This document shows positions 1 through 5,803 of a stretch of DNA of 5,803 bases, one piece after another; within the stretch, counting starts at the first letter, position 1; every line of letters begins with the position of its first letter. The DNA comes from Gammaproteobacteria bacterium UBA6173 (GTDB lineage: Bacteria > Pseudomonadota > Gammaproteobacteria > Pseudomonadales > Pseudohongiellaceae), in contig DITX01000215.1 in the NCBI GenBank assembly GCA_002422225.1, positions 1 through 5,803 on the forward strand, in the 5' to 3' direction. The translations under genes were made by a program, and so were the position numbers. Under the pieces are notes generated by a model. That model searched no databases, had not been told where the DNA came from, and saw nothing but the letters and a program-made list of their open reading frames with translations.

Positions 1-1
1 T

Positions 2-79
2 AGCCAGCTCAGCGCGGCCTATGCGACACTGCGCTTCACTTCGCGCAATGCGTCTGGGCAGTGTGAGCTTGCCCATTGA
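2..79 (+). other. Unresolved left edge, possible 3' tail of an upstream CDS
   Basis: The frame starting at base 2 is open from the window edge to a TGA at 77-79 and would give a 25-residue tail. Another + frame (from base 3) stays open to a TGA at 114-116 and would overlap the GST start as ATGA. On the - strand an ATG at 76-74 also opens a frame running off the edge, which would fit a divergent gene. None of the three peptides is recognisable and none has clear codon-bias support, so the region is recorded only as a possible gene end. No convincing promoter for the GST gene was seen here. Confidence 0.2.
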
Positions 80-112
80 TATGTGCGCCAACTTATTCCG
101 GAGCCCTTCAGC

Positions 113-730
113 ATGAAATTATTTGAAACCAAAACCGCACCCAATCCACGTCGGGTCAGGATTTTTCTGGCCGAAAAAGGCTTGCTAGATCAGGTTGAAA
201 TGGTCCAGATGGATCTACAGAAAGGCGACAACCTGACACCGGAATATGTGGCCAAGAACCCGATGAAAAAAGTGCCAATGCTCGAACTGGACAGCGGCGA
301 CTGCGTGTCAGAAACCATGGCCATTTGTCGGTATTTTGAAGAGGCGTTTCCGGACAGCCCACCTATGCTAGGACGAACGCCGCTGGAAAAAGCGCAGATC
401 GACCAGTGGCTGCGGTGGATTGATTTTTATTTTATGGGTCCAACCGGCATGGGTTTTCAGCACACTACCGGATACTTCAAGGACAGAATGACGCCGTTCC
501 CGGAATGGGGCGAAGAATGCAAAATGCAGGCTGCGCGTTTTTTTGATTTTCTTGATCAGCACCTAGCAGACAAGCAGTTCATCATGGGCGAGCAGTTCAC
601 TGCCGCTGACATCACCGCGCTGTGTACCGTCGACTTTAACCGCGTGATTCGCCAACGTATCAAACCAGAACAAGTGAATCTGCAAGCTTGGTACGATCGG
701 GTTTCAGCACGGCCATCGGCTGCTGCCTGA
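113..730 (+). CDS. Glutathione S-transferase family protein
   Basis: Cytosolic GST-fold protein of 205 residues, a normal length for the family. The N-terminal thioredoxin-like domain (about 1-80) opens with a TAPNPRRVRIFLAEKG segment (8-23) where the catalytic loop lies. It has the cis-proline V54-P55 and the glutathione gamma-Glu contact E67-T68 (usually Glu-Ser), followed by AICRYFEE. The all-helical C-terminal domain (about 90-205) carries the N-capping box T163-A-A-D166. The catalytic position holds Thr/Asn-type residues rather than a clear Ser, Cys or Tyr, so conjugating activity is not assured; such proteins may instead be peroxidases, isomerases or glutathione binders. ATG 113 is chosen over an in-frame GTG at 83 because GGAG (100-103) sits 9 nt upstream and the family N-terminus aligns there. 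It converges on the gene ending at 741. Family certain, substrate unknown. Confidence 0.95.
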   Translation: MKLFETKTAPNPRRVRIFLAEKGLLDQVEMVQMDLQKGDNLTPEYVAKNPMKKVPMLELDSGDCVSETMAICRYFEEAFPDSPPMLGRTPLEKAQIDQWLRWIDFYFMGPTGMGFQHTTGYFKDRMTPFPEWGEECKMQAARFFDFLDQHLADKQFIMGEQFTAADITALCTVDFNRVIRQRIKPEQVNLQAWYDRVSARPSAAA

Positions 731-741
731 ACGCAGGCTGC
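722..741. terminator. Possible bidirectional hairpin between convergent stop codons
   Basis: GCCTG (725-729) pairs with CAGGC (734-738) across an AACG loop, and two further outer pairs follow a T-T mismatch. The stem covers the GST stop (728-730) and reaches the stop of the opposite gene (741-743). Neither side has a T-run, so it would be a weak intrinsic terminator at best. Its place between two convergent genes is the main argument for a role. Confidence 0.3.
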
Positions 742-2654
742 TAATCGCGTAGCTCGGCCACCAAGCGCCGGGCCAGCACGACGCTGCGATACCAGCGCCG
801 CTGTGCCGGTGGCACCATAGCCGGACGCGCAGCGAGCGGACTTTGAGCCGGCGCTTCACCATGTTGCTGCTCACTCAACACCGCCAATACGGACTGGCGC
901 GCGCCGTAGGTGTTGTGCAGAAACTGACAAGCGTCTTGATTCAGGTTAACGCGGTAGTGACGCACCAGAGCAGATGCAAGCTGCTCGGCAGCTTCGCTCA
1001 TATCCTCTTCGACATCCTGCGCAACCGCCTCCGCAATCGTACGTTTTTCGCGGGCACTCATGCCAGGCTCCAGATCACCAACATAACTGGCATACGTGGC
1101 ACCTATGCCGCGCTGAATCTCCGGGTATGACAAATTTACATGCGGCTCAAGTGCTAGAGCAACCTCAATCGCCAGGCGCCGGGCACTCTCAAAGGTCAAG
1201 GGATGATCACGATCACTGCGCCGCTCAAACAGCCCTTTGGTTTCATGAGATTCCAGATGCTGAGAGCGCATATAGCGCGCAATGTGCTCACACACCTCCA
1301 TACGTTCATCGTCACTGAGTTGCACCACTTTTTCTAGAATGTGCACACCACGCCCGCGTGGCCCCACTTGCAACAGTTCTGTGGGTTGCTGGCTTTGATC
1401 GAGTAACTTGTTCCAACTGGCCGCCGCTTGCAGGAAGTCGGCATGCAACTCACCTGTGCGTAAAAAAGACTCGTGTGCATAACGATACAGGCGCAGGGCA
1501 TTAATCATTTTTTCTGCTAGCTGGCGCAAGTCATCATAGCGCTCGCTAGCGCCGGCATCCACCGCGTGCGCTAGCTGTTGCAGTTGCTCAGCCAGTCGGT
1601 CAAGTGCGCTGCACACCCGTTCAATCAACAGGCTGGACGAAATACCTTCGGAGGCCTCGTCGTACAACATCAGGTCGACTTCAACCAGCCAGGACGCCAG
1701 ACTGCGCATCCGGTTGCTGCCAGCAGCTTGTGCAATGCGATAGCGGCTGCGCCGACGCTCCATGCGATCGAGCGCAGCCGCAAATCGCCACTGACCTCGA
1801 TAGTTAAAAATCAGCATCGGTATTTCGCGACCATTGATTAATTCAAAGGCCAGAATCAGCATGGACTCAACATCCTGCATGGTAATCAACAGCAAATTAT
1901 CTTGTTCAATGGCTGCCAATACCCGCGCAATAAAATGCTCCGCTCTGGGCATGCCATGACGCAACAAGGCAATGTCACCGCTATAACGCAACCGCAGTAT
2001 ATCGGCGGCTGCCGGAGACAAGGTGCGCAGCGCGTCAATGTGGTTGTCCGGTTTTATGCCGCTGTGCTCATGCAGATCGTGAATACGGGTGGTCAAGCCC
2101 GCCCGGCGATAGTTATCAACCTGTGCCAACAACTCTGCCAGGGAAGGATCGCCGGTCAATTGCTCAACGGCGTGGCGAATGCCTGACGGCGACAAGTCCA
2201 CGCGCTGCAACAATTGCGTGGCGGATTCGCGCTGTCGTGCCTCACCGTCCAGACTGTGCACAATCAGATTGCGCACGGCGAGAATCAGATCGCCGAGCTT
2301 GTCAGTGACTTCCACCACATAACGCTGCGATCGTTCATTACGATATCCCCAGGTGCCGTCGTACAGCACTTTGGCTGCCAGCGCGATCAGGCCACTTAGC
2401 ACCGTAAAACTCACAAAATACACCAACTGCTGGTTGCTCGGCAGTTGCCCGTAACCGATGTAATATCCACCATACAGACCCAGCGCGGTCACCGGGCCCG
2501 CAGTCCACGCCAAACCCAGCAGACTGCGCGACATGCGCACCCGACGTACACTGCGCGCCAACTGGTCCAGACGCTCGGTATCCTCACGGTTCAGGGAAAT
2601 GCCCTGCCGTTCAGATGCACCATTGCGCCAGCGCTGAAATCTGGACCACAACAT
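741..2654 (-). CDS. Unrecognised two-TM membrane protein with long helical cytoplasmic domain
   Basis: I do not recognise this 637-residue protein. A short basic N-terminus (about 1-43, with RSVRRVRMSR at 34-43) precedes two hydrophobic segments, about 44-67 and 76-97, joined by a short loop. This suggests a hairpin in the inner membrane with both ends in the cytoplasm. The remaining ~540 residues are rich in Leu, Ala, Arg, Glu and Gln and look largely helical. A stretch at 283-295 (FNYRGQWRFAAAL) is the least helix-like and may be a conserved core; 344-390 could form a coiled coil. The C-terminus (600-620) is Pro/Ala-rich before a basic end. No nucleotide-binding, kinase or protease motif was seen. 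The start at 2654 is preferred to an in-frame ATG at 2744: GGGAGA lies 10 nt upstream, the 30 extra residues look non-coding, and a -10-like TATACT (2720-2715) falls inside that extension. The gene is divergent from btuB and convergent with the GST gene, so it is probably monocistronic. Confidence 0.85.
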   Translation of the reverse strand: MLWSRFQRWRNGASERQGISLNREDTERLDQLARSVRRVRMSRSLLGLAWTAGPVTALGLYGGYYIGYGQLPSNQQLVYFVSFTVLSGLIALAAKVLYDGTWGYRNERSQRYVVEVTDKLGDLILAVRNLIVHSLDGEARQRESATQLLQRVDLSPSGIRHAVEQLTGDPSLAELLAQVDNYRRAGLTTRIHDLHEHSGIKPDNHIDALRTLSPAAADILRLRYSGDIALLRHGMPRAEHFIARVLAAIEQDNLLLITMQDVESMLILAFELINGREIPMLIFNYRGQWRFAAALDRMERRRSRYRIAQAAGSNRMRSLASWLVEVDLMLYDEASEGISSSLLIERVCSALDRLAEQLQQLAHAVDAGASERYDDLRQLAEKMINALRLYRYAHESFLRTGELHADFLQAAASWNKLLDQSQQPTELLQVGPRGRGVHILEKVVQLSDDERMEVCEHIARYMRSQHLESHETKGLFERRSDRDHPLTFESARRLAIEVALALEPHVNLSYPEIQRGIGATYASYVGDLEPGMSAREKRTIAEAVAQDVEEDMSEAAEQLASALVRHYRVNLNQDACQFLHNTYGARQSVLAVLSEQQHGEAPAQSPLAARPAMVPPAQRRWYRSVVLARRLVAELRD

Positions 2655-2714
2655 AAAACTCGTCTCTCCCTGCCTGCGTAGCGCTGTTCCTTGAATGGAA
2701 GCAACGTGGGCGCG

Positions 2715-2744
2715 AGTATAGCCCGATTGTTCAGACACTTGCAT
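2715..2744 (-). promoter_or_regulatory. Candidate promoter for the divergent membrane-protein gene
   Basis: Read on the - strand, TATACT (2720-2715) matches the -10 consensus at 5 of 6 positions. The -35 is poor: ATGCAA (2744-2739, 18-nt spacer) matches at only 3 of 6. A start near 2708 would leave a leader of about 54 nt before the ATG at 2654, with the GGGAGA ribosome-binding site at 2670-2665. Confidence 0.35.
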
Positions 2745-2761
2745 GACCAGCCTTGCATAAT
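2732..2761 (+). promoter_or_regulatory. Candidate promoter of the riboswitch-btuB transcript
   Basis: CAGACA (2732-2737, 4 of 6 to the -35 consensus) and CATAAT (2756-2761, 5 of 6 to the -10) are separated by 18 nt. Transcription would begin near 2768, about 25 nt before the first riboswitch helix, giving a leader of roughly 420 nt. The element overlaps the candidate promoter of the divergent gene. It is the best sigma70-like match in this gap, but it is only a sequence match. Confidence 0.5.
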
Positions 2762-2784
2762 ACCGGCCGTTCGCCTAAGGTAGC

Positions 2785-3022
2785 CACGCTTCAGGTGTTC
2801 GACGCTGTGCAGGAAGGCATAGCTGAGAATGAAACGGGAAGCCGGTGCGGTATGGAGACTTGTCTCAAGAATACTGCCAACGCCGGCGCTGCCCCCGCAA
2901 CGGTAAACAAGCCTGATCTGCCAGATGCCACTGTCATTCATGTGATGGGAAGGCGGCAGATCCACGGTCGAGGGACTTCACGCCCTCACCAACTTGTAAG
3001 CCCGGAGACCGGCCTGCTGCAC
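2785..3022 (+). ncRNA. Cobalamin (B12) riboswitch aptamer
   Basis: This RNA binds a cobalamin cofactor and lowers expression of the downstream B12 transporter. Core elements are seen in order. P1 is CAGGT (2792-2796) with GCCTG (3012-3016, one G-U). A P2-like helix lies between 2797 and 2830. The AAT...CGGGAAGCCGG segment ends at 2845, and the P5 stem GCCGG (2841-2845) pairs with CCGGC (2883-2887). The B12-box stretch GCTGCCCCCGCAACGGTAA covers 2888-2906. ACAAG (2907-2911) pairs with CTTGT (2993-2997). GATCTGCC (2915-2922) pairs with GGCAGATC (2954-2961) and encloses CCACTG and GGGAAGG. A further hairpin spans 2966-2990. AGCCCGGAGACC closes the core near 3010. The box reads AACGGTAA where AACTGTAA is the commonest form. 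Loop L5 is enlarged by about 30 nt, which is unusual. The peripheral arms suggest a class-I-like (adenosylcobalamin) aptamer; the ligand preference is inferred. Confidence 0.97.
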
Positions 3023-3134
3023 AAGAACGCGCTGCGGCGGGCAGTTGATGCGATTCAGTTGAATGTTATTGTAGCAGCATGGCTGCCCCTTCCGGGCCAG
3101 GCACGTTGTCTTGTTGTATTCGACTGCCGTCGTG
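3023..3134 (+). promoter_or_regulatory. Riboswitch-to-btuB leader, nested inverted repeats
   Basis: No gene is seen here. GGGCAG (3039-3044) can pair with CTGCCC (3083-3088). Inside it ATGC (3048-3051) can pair with GCAT (3077-3080), and ATTC (3053-3056) with GAAT (3061-3064). GCAGCA (3074-3079) is also complementary to TGCTGC (3015-3020), which overlaps the 3' strand of riboswitch P1. This may link ligand-stabilised P1 to refolding of the leader. A CCC/GGG hairpin around 3079-3097 may correspond to the P13 region. No strong intrinsic terminator with a T-run directly after a GC-rich stem was found in this part. Confidence 0.4.
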
Positions 3135-3188
3135 GCGCATACCACCTATTTTTTATGCTCGGGTGAGAGCATAAATGGAGCTATGCGC
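3135..3188 (+). promoter_or_regulatory. btuB: Likely expression platform with alternating complementary segments at the btuB RBS
   Basis: Four 7-nt segments lie in a row: GCGCATA (3135-3141), TATGCTC (3154-3160), GAGCATA (3167-3173) and TATGCGC (3182-3188). Segments 2 and 3 pair perfectly across a GGGTGA loop, and 1 and 4 pair perfectly around them. Alternatively 1 with 2 and 3 with 4 pair with one mismatch each. The ribosome-binding site GGAG (3177-3180) lies between 3 and 4. In the 3:4 hairpin it sits in an 8-nt loop; in the 1:4 form it is enclosed beside the 2:3 hairpin. A six-T run (3149-3154) follows a 4-bp GTGG/CCAC stem (3132-3135 with 3142-3145), so weak transcription termination is also possible. 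Pairings are seen; the switch role is inferred. Confidence 0.55.
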
Positions 3189-5078
3189 ATGACAAAAAAA
3201 ACTTCAAGAGTCTCTACCAGCCGCGTGCTGTTGGGCTGCTCACTGATAGGCTGCACATCAGCAGCGTTGTTACCTATGGGCGTCAGCGCCCAGCAACCAG
3301 CGTCGGCTGCCAATCCCCAGGTCCAGGAATTGCTGGTCACTGCCAATCGCTTGTCACAATTTTCTAACGATACACTCAATGCTCATACGCTGCTGGATCG
3401 CGACTTTATTGCACAAAGCGCAGCCGGCAGCCTGTTTGATCTGTTGCGTTCAGTACCGGGCGTGCAAATGGCACGAACCGGCGTGGACGGCGCTCAGACC
3501 AGCCTGTTTATGCGCGGCAGCAATTCCAACCACACGCTGATACTACTCGACGGCGTGCGCCTGAATACGGCCAGTGAAGGCGCAGCACGTCTGGAACACA
3601 TTCCTGTCAGTCACATCGAGCGTATTGAGGTCATCCGGGGTCCTCAGTCCAGTCTTTATGGTGCCGATGCCATTGGCGGGGTTATCCAGATTTTTACCCG
3701 CAGTGGTTTGCCACCGAGTGACGATGCCCCTGATCAGCGCTTTTCCGGCCGACTGGAGGCGGGTATTGGCACAGAACAATCACGCAATTACCACGGCGGC
3801 CTGCGTTTTGCCGGCAATCAGACAACGGTTGATCTGAATGTGTCACACCGCGAAACCGACGGCATTCCCGCACAAAACGCACCCACACCCGGCACGCGCA
3901 ACGCGGCGTGGGAAAATCAGTCATTGTCACTGGGTATTCAGCACACTCTGAACAGTGACTGGCAACTGTGGGGGCGTTGGCAAAATACAAGCTCCGACAA
4001 GCTGTTTGATGGCGGCGATAGCGAAGCCACTCAAAAAGCCGCTAGCGTGGGGGTGCGCGCCCAGCTGTCTGAACGTTGGCGCACACAACTGCAACTTAGC
4101 CAGTTCAAGGACAATAATCTGACCCGGCAATGGGGCTTATCCCACAGCACCACTGAGCGCAATAGTCTGCAATGGCAGAATGAACTCAGCGTCAGCAGCA
4201 ACAGCAACACTGCACTGGGTATTGATATCGATGATGAAGACCTGTACTACCTCAGTTCCGGGGCGGTGCAAAATGTCAGTACCCGTCGCAATGATGCACT
4301 GTTTGCGGTGCACCAACATAATCTCGGACAGTTTGATGTCACCGCCTCTGTCCGTGTAGATGACAACGAACAGTTTGGCGCACACACCACTGGGCGCCTG
4401 GCCCTTGGTACGGATATCGGTAGCAACAGCAAACTCTGGTTCGCCGCTGCAACAGCGTTCAAAGCGCCAACCCTGGTTGATCTGTATGTGGATTTTCCTG
4501 CGTTCGGTTTTTTTGCCAATCCCTTGTTAGAACCCGAACACGCCAGCAATCTGGAAGCAGGGCTACGCACACAAATTTTAGGCTCCGAGGTGGATGTCAG
4601 CGTTTTCCGCAATAATATCCGTCATCTGATCGGCACAGACAGCAGTTACAGCAGTCTGGATAACGTCAGTCGCGCACAAATTGACGGCGTGGAGATCAGT
4701 GCCAGCCGTGCCGTACTGGGCTGGCAGAATCGCTTGTCGCTGACGCTGCTGGATCACAAAAACCGCGAGACCGGACTCGCTTTGCTGCGCCGCCCGGATC
4801 AGCAATTGAACGTGAGCACTTCAAAACGTTTTGAACAGTTCTCGCTGTTAGTAGACTGGCAAGTGCGCAGCCATCAGGCAGATCTTGACCCGGTTACCTT
4901 TGGTCGCTCACGCGTTGCTGGCTACGGAGTATTGGACACTGTGCTTGAATGGCATCTGATGCCGGCACTGAACCTGCAGTTCAAGGTCGGCAATCTGCTG
5001 GACAAAAACTACGAGGTGGTGGATGGTTACAACACCTTGGGCCGCCATGTCATGCTAAGCGCACGGCACGCGTTCTAA
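3189..5078 (+). CDS. btuB: TonB-dependent vitamin B12 outer-membrane receptor BtuB
   Basis: Outer-membrane receptor that takes up cobalamins using energy passed from TonB-ExbB-ExbD. It has 629 residues, close to the 614 of E. coli BtuB. A signal peptide (about 1-34) with cleavage after GVSA is followed by a TonB box at about 47-52 (ELLVTA; E. coli has TLVVTA). The plug domain (about 53-172) includes LRSVPGVQM, LILLDGVRLN (117-126) and IRGPQSSLYGADAIGGV (149-165). A 22-strand-type barrel (about 180-629) contains SVRVDDNEQFG, FKAPTLVDLY (424-433), NPLLEPE, LLRRPDQQLNVS and VGNLLDKNYEVVDGYNTLGR (600-619), and ends in the terminal Phe typical of outer-membrane barrels. ATG 3189 is chosen because GGAG (3177-3180) is 8 nt upstream; ATG 3183 is too close. 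The upstream cobalamin riboswitch confirms the substrate. The loop that carries a calcium-binding Asp cluster in E. coli BtuB appears depleted of Asp here (about 221-245). Confidence 0.96.
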   Translation: MTKKTSRVSTSRVLLGCSLIGCTSAALLPMGVSAQQPASAANPQVQELLVTANRLSQFSNDTLNAHTLLDRDFIAQSAAGSLFDLLRSVPGVQMARTGVDGAQTSLFMRGSNSNHTLILLDGVRLNTASEGAARLEHIPVSHIERIEVIRGPQSSLYGADAIGGVIQIFTRSGLPPSDDAPDQRFSGRLEAGIGTEQSRNYHGGLRFAGNQTTVDLNVSHRETDGIPAQNAPTPGTRNAAWENQSLSLGIQHTLNSDWQLWGRWQNTSSDKLFDGGDSEATQKAASVGVRAQLSERWRTQLQLSQFKDNNLTRQWGLSHSTTERNSLQWQNELSVSSNSNTALGIDIDDEDLYYLSSGAVQNVSTRRNDALFAVHQHNLGQFDVTASVRVDDNEQFGAHTTGRLALGTDIGSNSKLWFAAATAFKAPTLVDLYVDFPAFGFFANPLLEPEHASNLEAGLRTQILGSEVDVSVFRNNIRHLIGTDSSYSSLDNVSRAQIDGVEISASRAVLGWQNRLSLTLLDHKNRETGLALLRRPDQQLNVSTSKRFEQFSLLVDWQVRSHQADLDPVTFGRSRVAGYGVLDTVLEWHLMPALNLQFKVGNLLDKNYEVVDGYNTLGRHVMLSARHAF

Positions 5079-5110
5079 AATTTTATGAGGGCAAGCGCGC
5101 AGGACGTACC

Positions 5111-5608
5111 ATGGCAATCGAGATTGAACGTAAATTTCTGGTTGATGTCGACCTGTTAAAACAATCCGGCGCGCTTGTCGACGCAATACGTATTGCGATC
5201 AGTCAGGCGTGGTTGAGCCGCAGTAACGATGCGGATGGCGAAAAAGGTGCCACGGTGCGCGTGCGCATCGCGGGTAAGGATGCGTTTCTGACGATCAAGG
5301 GCAAGACCACTGGCATCAGCCGGTCTGAGTTCGAATACCCGATACCGCTAATTGATGCGCAGCAACTGATGCAAATGTGTGTTGGCCACACCATTACTAA
5401 AACCCGCCATGTCATCCCTGTTGAAAATCACCTATGGGAAGTTGATGAATTTCACGGCCCACATCAAGGGTTATGGCTGGCGGAGATTGAACTGAGCGAA
5501 GAGCACGAGCACTTCAACAAGCCGCCATGGCTGGGAGAAGAGGTCTCTCAGGACGCCCGCTACCGCAACTCAGTACTCGCGCTACAGACCTTGCCCGCAG
5601 ATGACTAA
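5111..5608 (+). CDS. CYTH domain protein, probable inorganic triphosphatase
   Basis: Single-domain CYTH (triphosphate tunnel metalloenzyme) protein of 165 residues, similar in length and motifs to the short tripolyphosphatase of Nitrosomonas europaea. These enzymes bind a triphosphate group inside a beta-barrel tunnel with metal ions and usually hydrolyse PPPi to Pi and PPi. The signature EIERK is at 4-8. Further charged tunnel residues include R50 and R52 (TVRVRI), K63 and K65 (TIKGK), E73 and E75 (SEFEYP), K97 and R99, D112 (WEVDEF) and E125 and E127 (AEIEL). The ending GEEVSQDARYRN (142-153) is typical. ATG 5111 is chosen because EIERK normally lies within the first ten residues and AGGA (5101-5104) is 6 nt upstream; the longer frame overlaps btuB. 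It lies 32 bp after btuB with no terminator seen, so co-transcription is likely. Class IV adenylate cyclase or thiamine triphosphatase activity cannot be excluded. Confidence 0.94.
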   Translation: MAIEIERKFLVDVDLLKQSGALVDAIRIAISQAWLSRSNDADGEKGATVRVRIAGKDAFLTIKGKTTGISRSEFEYPIPLIDAQQLMQMCVGHTITKTRHVIPVENHLWEVDEFHGPHQGLWLAEIELSEEHEHFNKPPWLGEEVSQDARYRNSVLALQTLPADD

Positions 5609-5685
5609 AGCGTGGCTAAGTGACTGGTATTGGGCAAGTACTTCGCCTATGCTTGGGTCAATCCCGCGACAAACAAGGATGTCTG

Positions 5686-5803
5686 ATGATCAACTGGCTG
5701 ATCGATAATCTGTTTCTGGTTTATCAGTTTTATGGTGCAGCGTTTGTGGTGCTGGGCGCTACCGCCATGGCATTGCCTCGCAACAGTCGACTGGCATTTT
5801 CCG
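5686..5803 (+). CDS. Membrane protein N-terminus, possibly a signalling protein (partial)
   Basis: Only the first 39 residues lie in the window; the gene runs off the right edge. AAGGA (5675-5679) is 6 nt before the ATG, a good ribosome-binding site. The peptide begins MINWLIDNLFLVYQFYGAAF, continues hydrophobic to about residue 29, and then reads PRNSRLAFS. This resembles the first membrane segment of multi-pass N-terminal sensor regions found in some bacterial histidine kinases and diguanylate cyclases, where an FYG..F..LG..L helix is followed by a basic turn. That resemblance is from memory and the output domain is not visible. A 77-bp gap separates it from the CYTH gene. An overlapping ATG at 5679 is rejected because its frame stops after nine codons. 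Confidence 0.75.
   Translation, partial: MINWLIDNLFLVYQFYGAAFVVLGATAMALPRNSRLAFS

Noticed and set aside
2655..2744. 30-residue N-terminal extension of the - strand membrane protein
   Set aside because: AAGG lies 6 nt before ATG 2744, so it is possible. However, the -10-like TATACT lies inside it, and the start at 2654 has a better ribosome-binding site and a natural N-terminus.
2591..2965. Open - frame of 124 codons across the divergent region
   Set aside because: It is antisense to the riboswitch and overlaps the membrane-protein start in another frame, and its composition is not protein-like. Treated as a shadow.
2753..3166. Open + frame of 137 codons across the btuB leader
   Set aside because: It starts at TTG, lies wholly within the riboswitch and its platform, and gives a peptide without recognisable features. 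The RNA structure explains the sequence.
3543..3990. Several open frames antisense to or overlapping btuB
   Set aside because: They are frame shadows of a strongly conserved receptor gene and have no ribosome-binding sites or recognisable products.
4949..5110. Extension of the CYTH frame upstream into btuB
   Set aside because: It would overlap the conserved BtuB C-terminus by 130 bp, and CYTH proteins begin just before the ExExK motif, which fits ATG 5111.
5633..5647. Imperfect inverted repeat GGCAA/TTCGCC after the CYTH gene
   Set aside because: The stem is only 5 bp with a bulge and has no T-run, so it is not supported as a terminator.

Overview
The window looks like chromosomal DNA of a gammaproteobacterium, or a close relative, with moderately high GC. 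The reasons are a BtuB-type outer-membrane receptor with an E. coli-like layout, a class-I-like cobalamin riboswitch with proteobacterial core sequences, and a soluble GST of the kind common in proteobacteria. I see no mobile element, CRISPR array, tRNA or rRNA.

Layout. Positions 1-112 hold the end or edge of something that cannot be resolved. A complete GST-family gene (113-730, +) follows. It converges on a long unrecognised gene (741-2654, -) coding for a protein with two N-terminal membrane segments and a helical cytoplasmic part of about 540 residues. The two stop codons are 10 bp apart and share a small hairpin. The divergent region 2655-3188 carries candidate promoters for both directions, then a full cobalamin riboswitch (about 2792-3016 plus flanks) and a long expression platform. 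Next come btuB (3189-5078, +) and, 32 bp later, a short CYTH-fold protein resembling single-domain inorganic triphosphatases (5111-5608, +). The window ends inside a new membrane protein gene (5686 onward, +).

How the parts fit. Cobalamin imported by BtuB should feed back through the riboswitch onto btuB, and possibly onto the CYTH gene if the two share a transcript. Cobalamin adenosyltransferases release inorganic triphosphate, the usual substrate of short CYTH enzymes. The pair may therefore join B12 uptake with by-product clean-up, which is inference. Two features of the leader deserve attention. One is an extra two-tier hairpin of about 30 nt in riboswitch loop L5. The other is a set of four 7-nt complementary segments around the btuB ribosome-binding site that can pair in two mutually exclusive ways.
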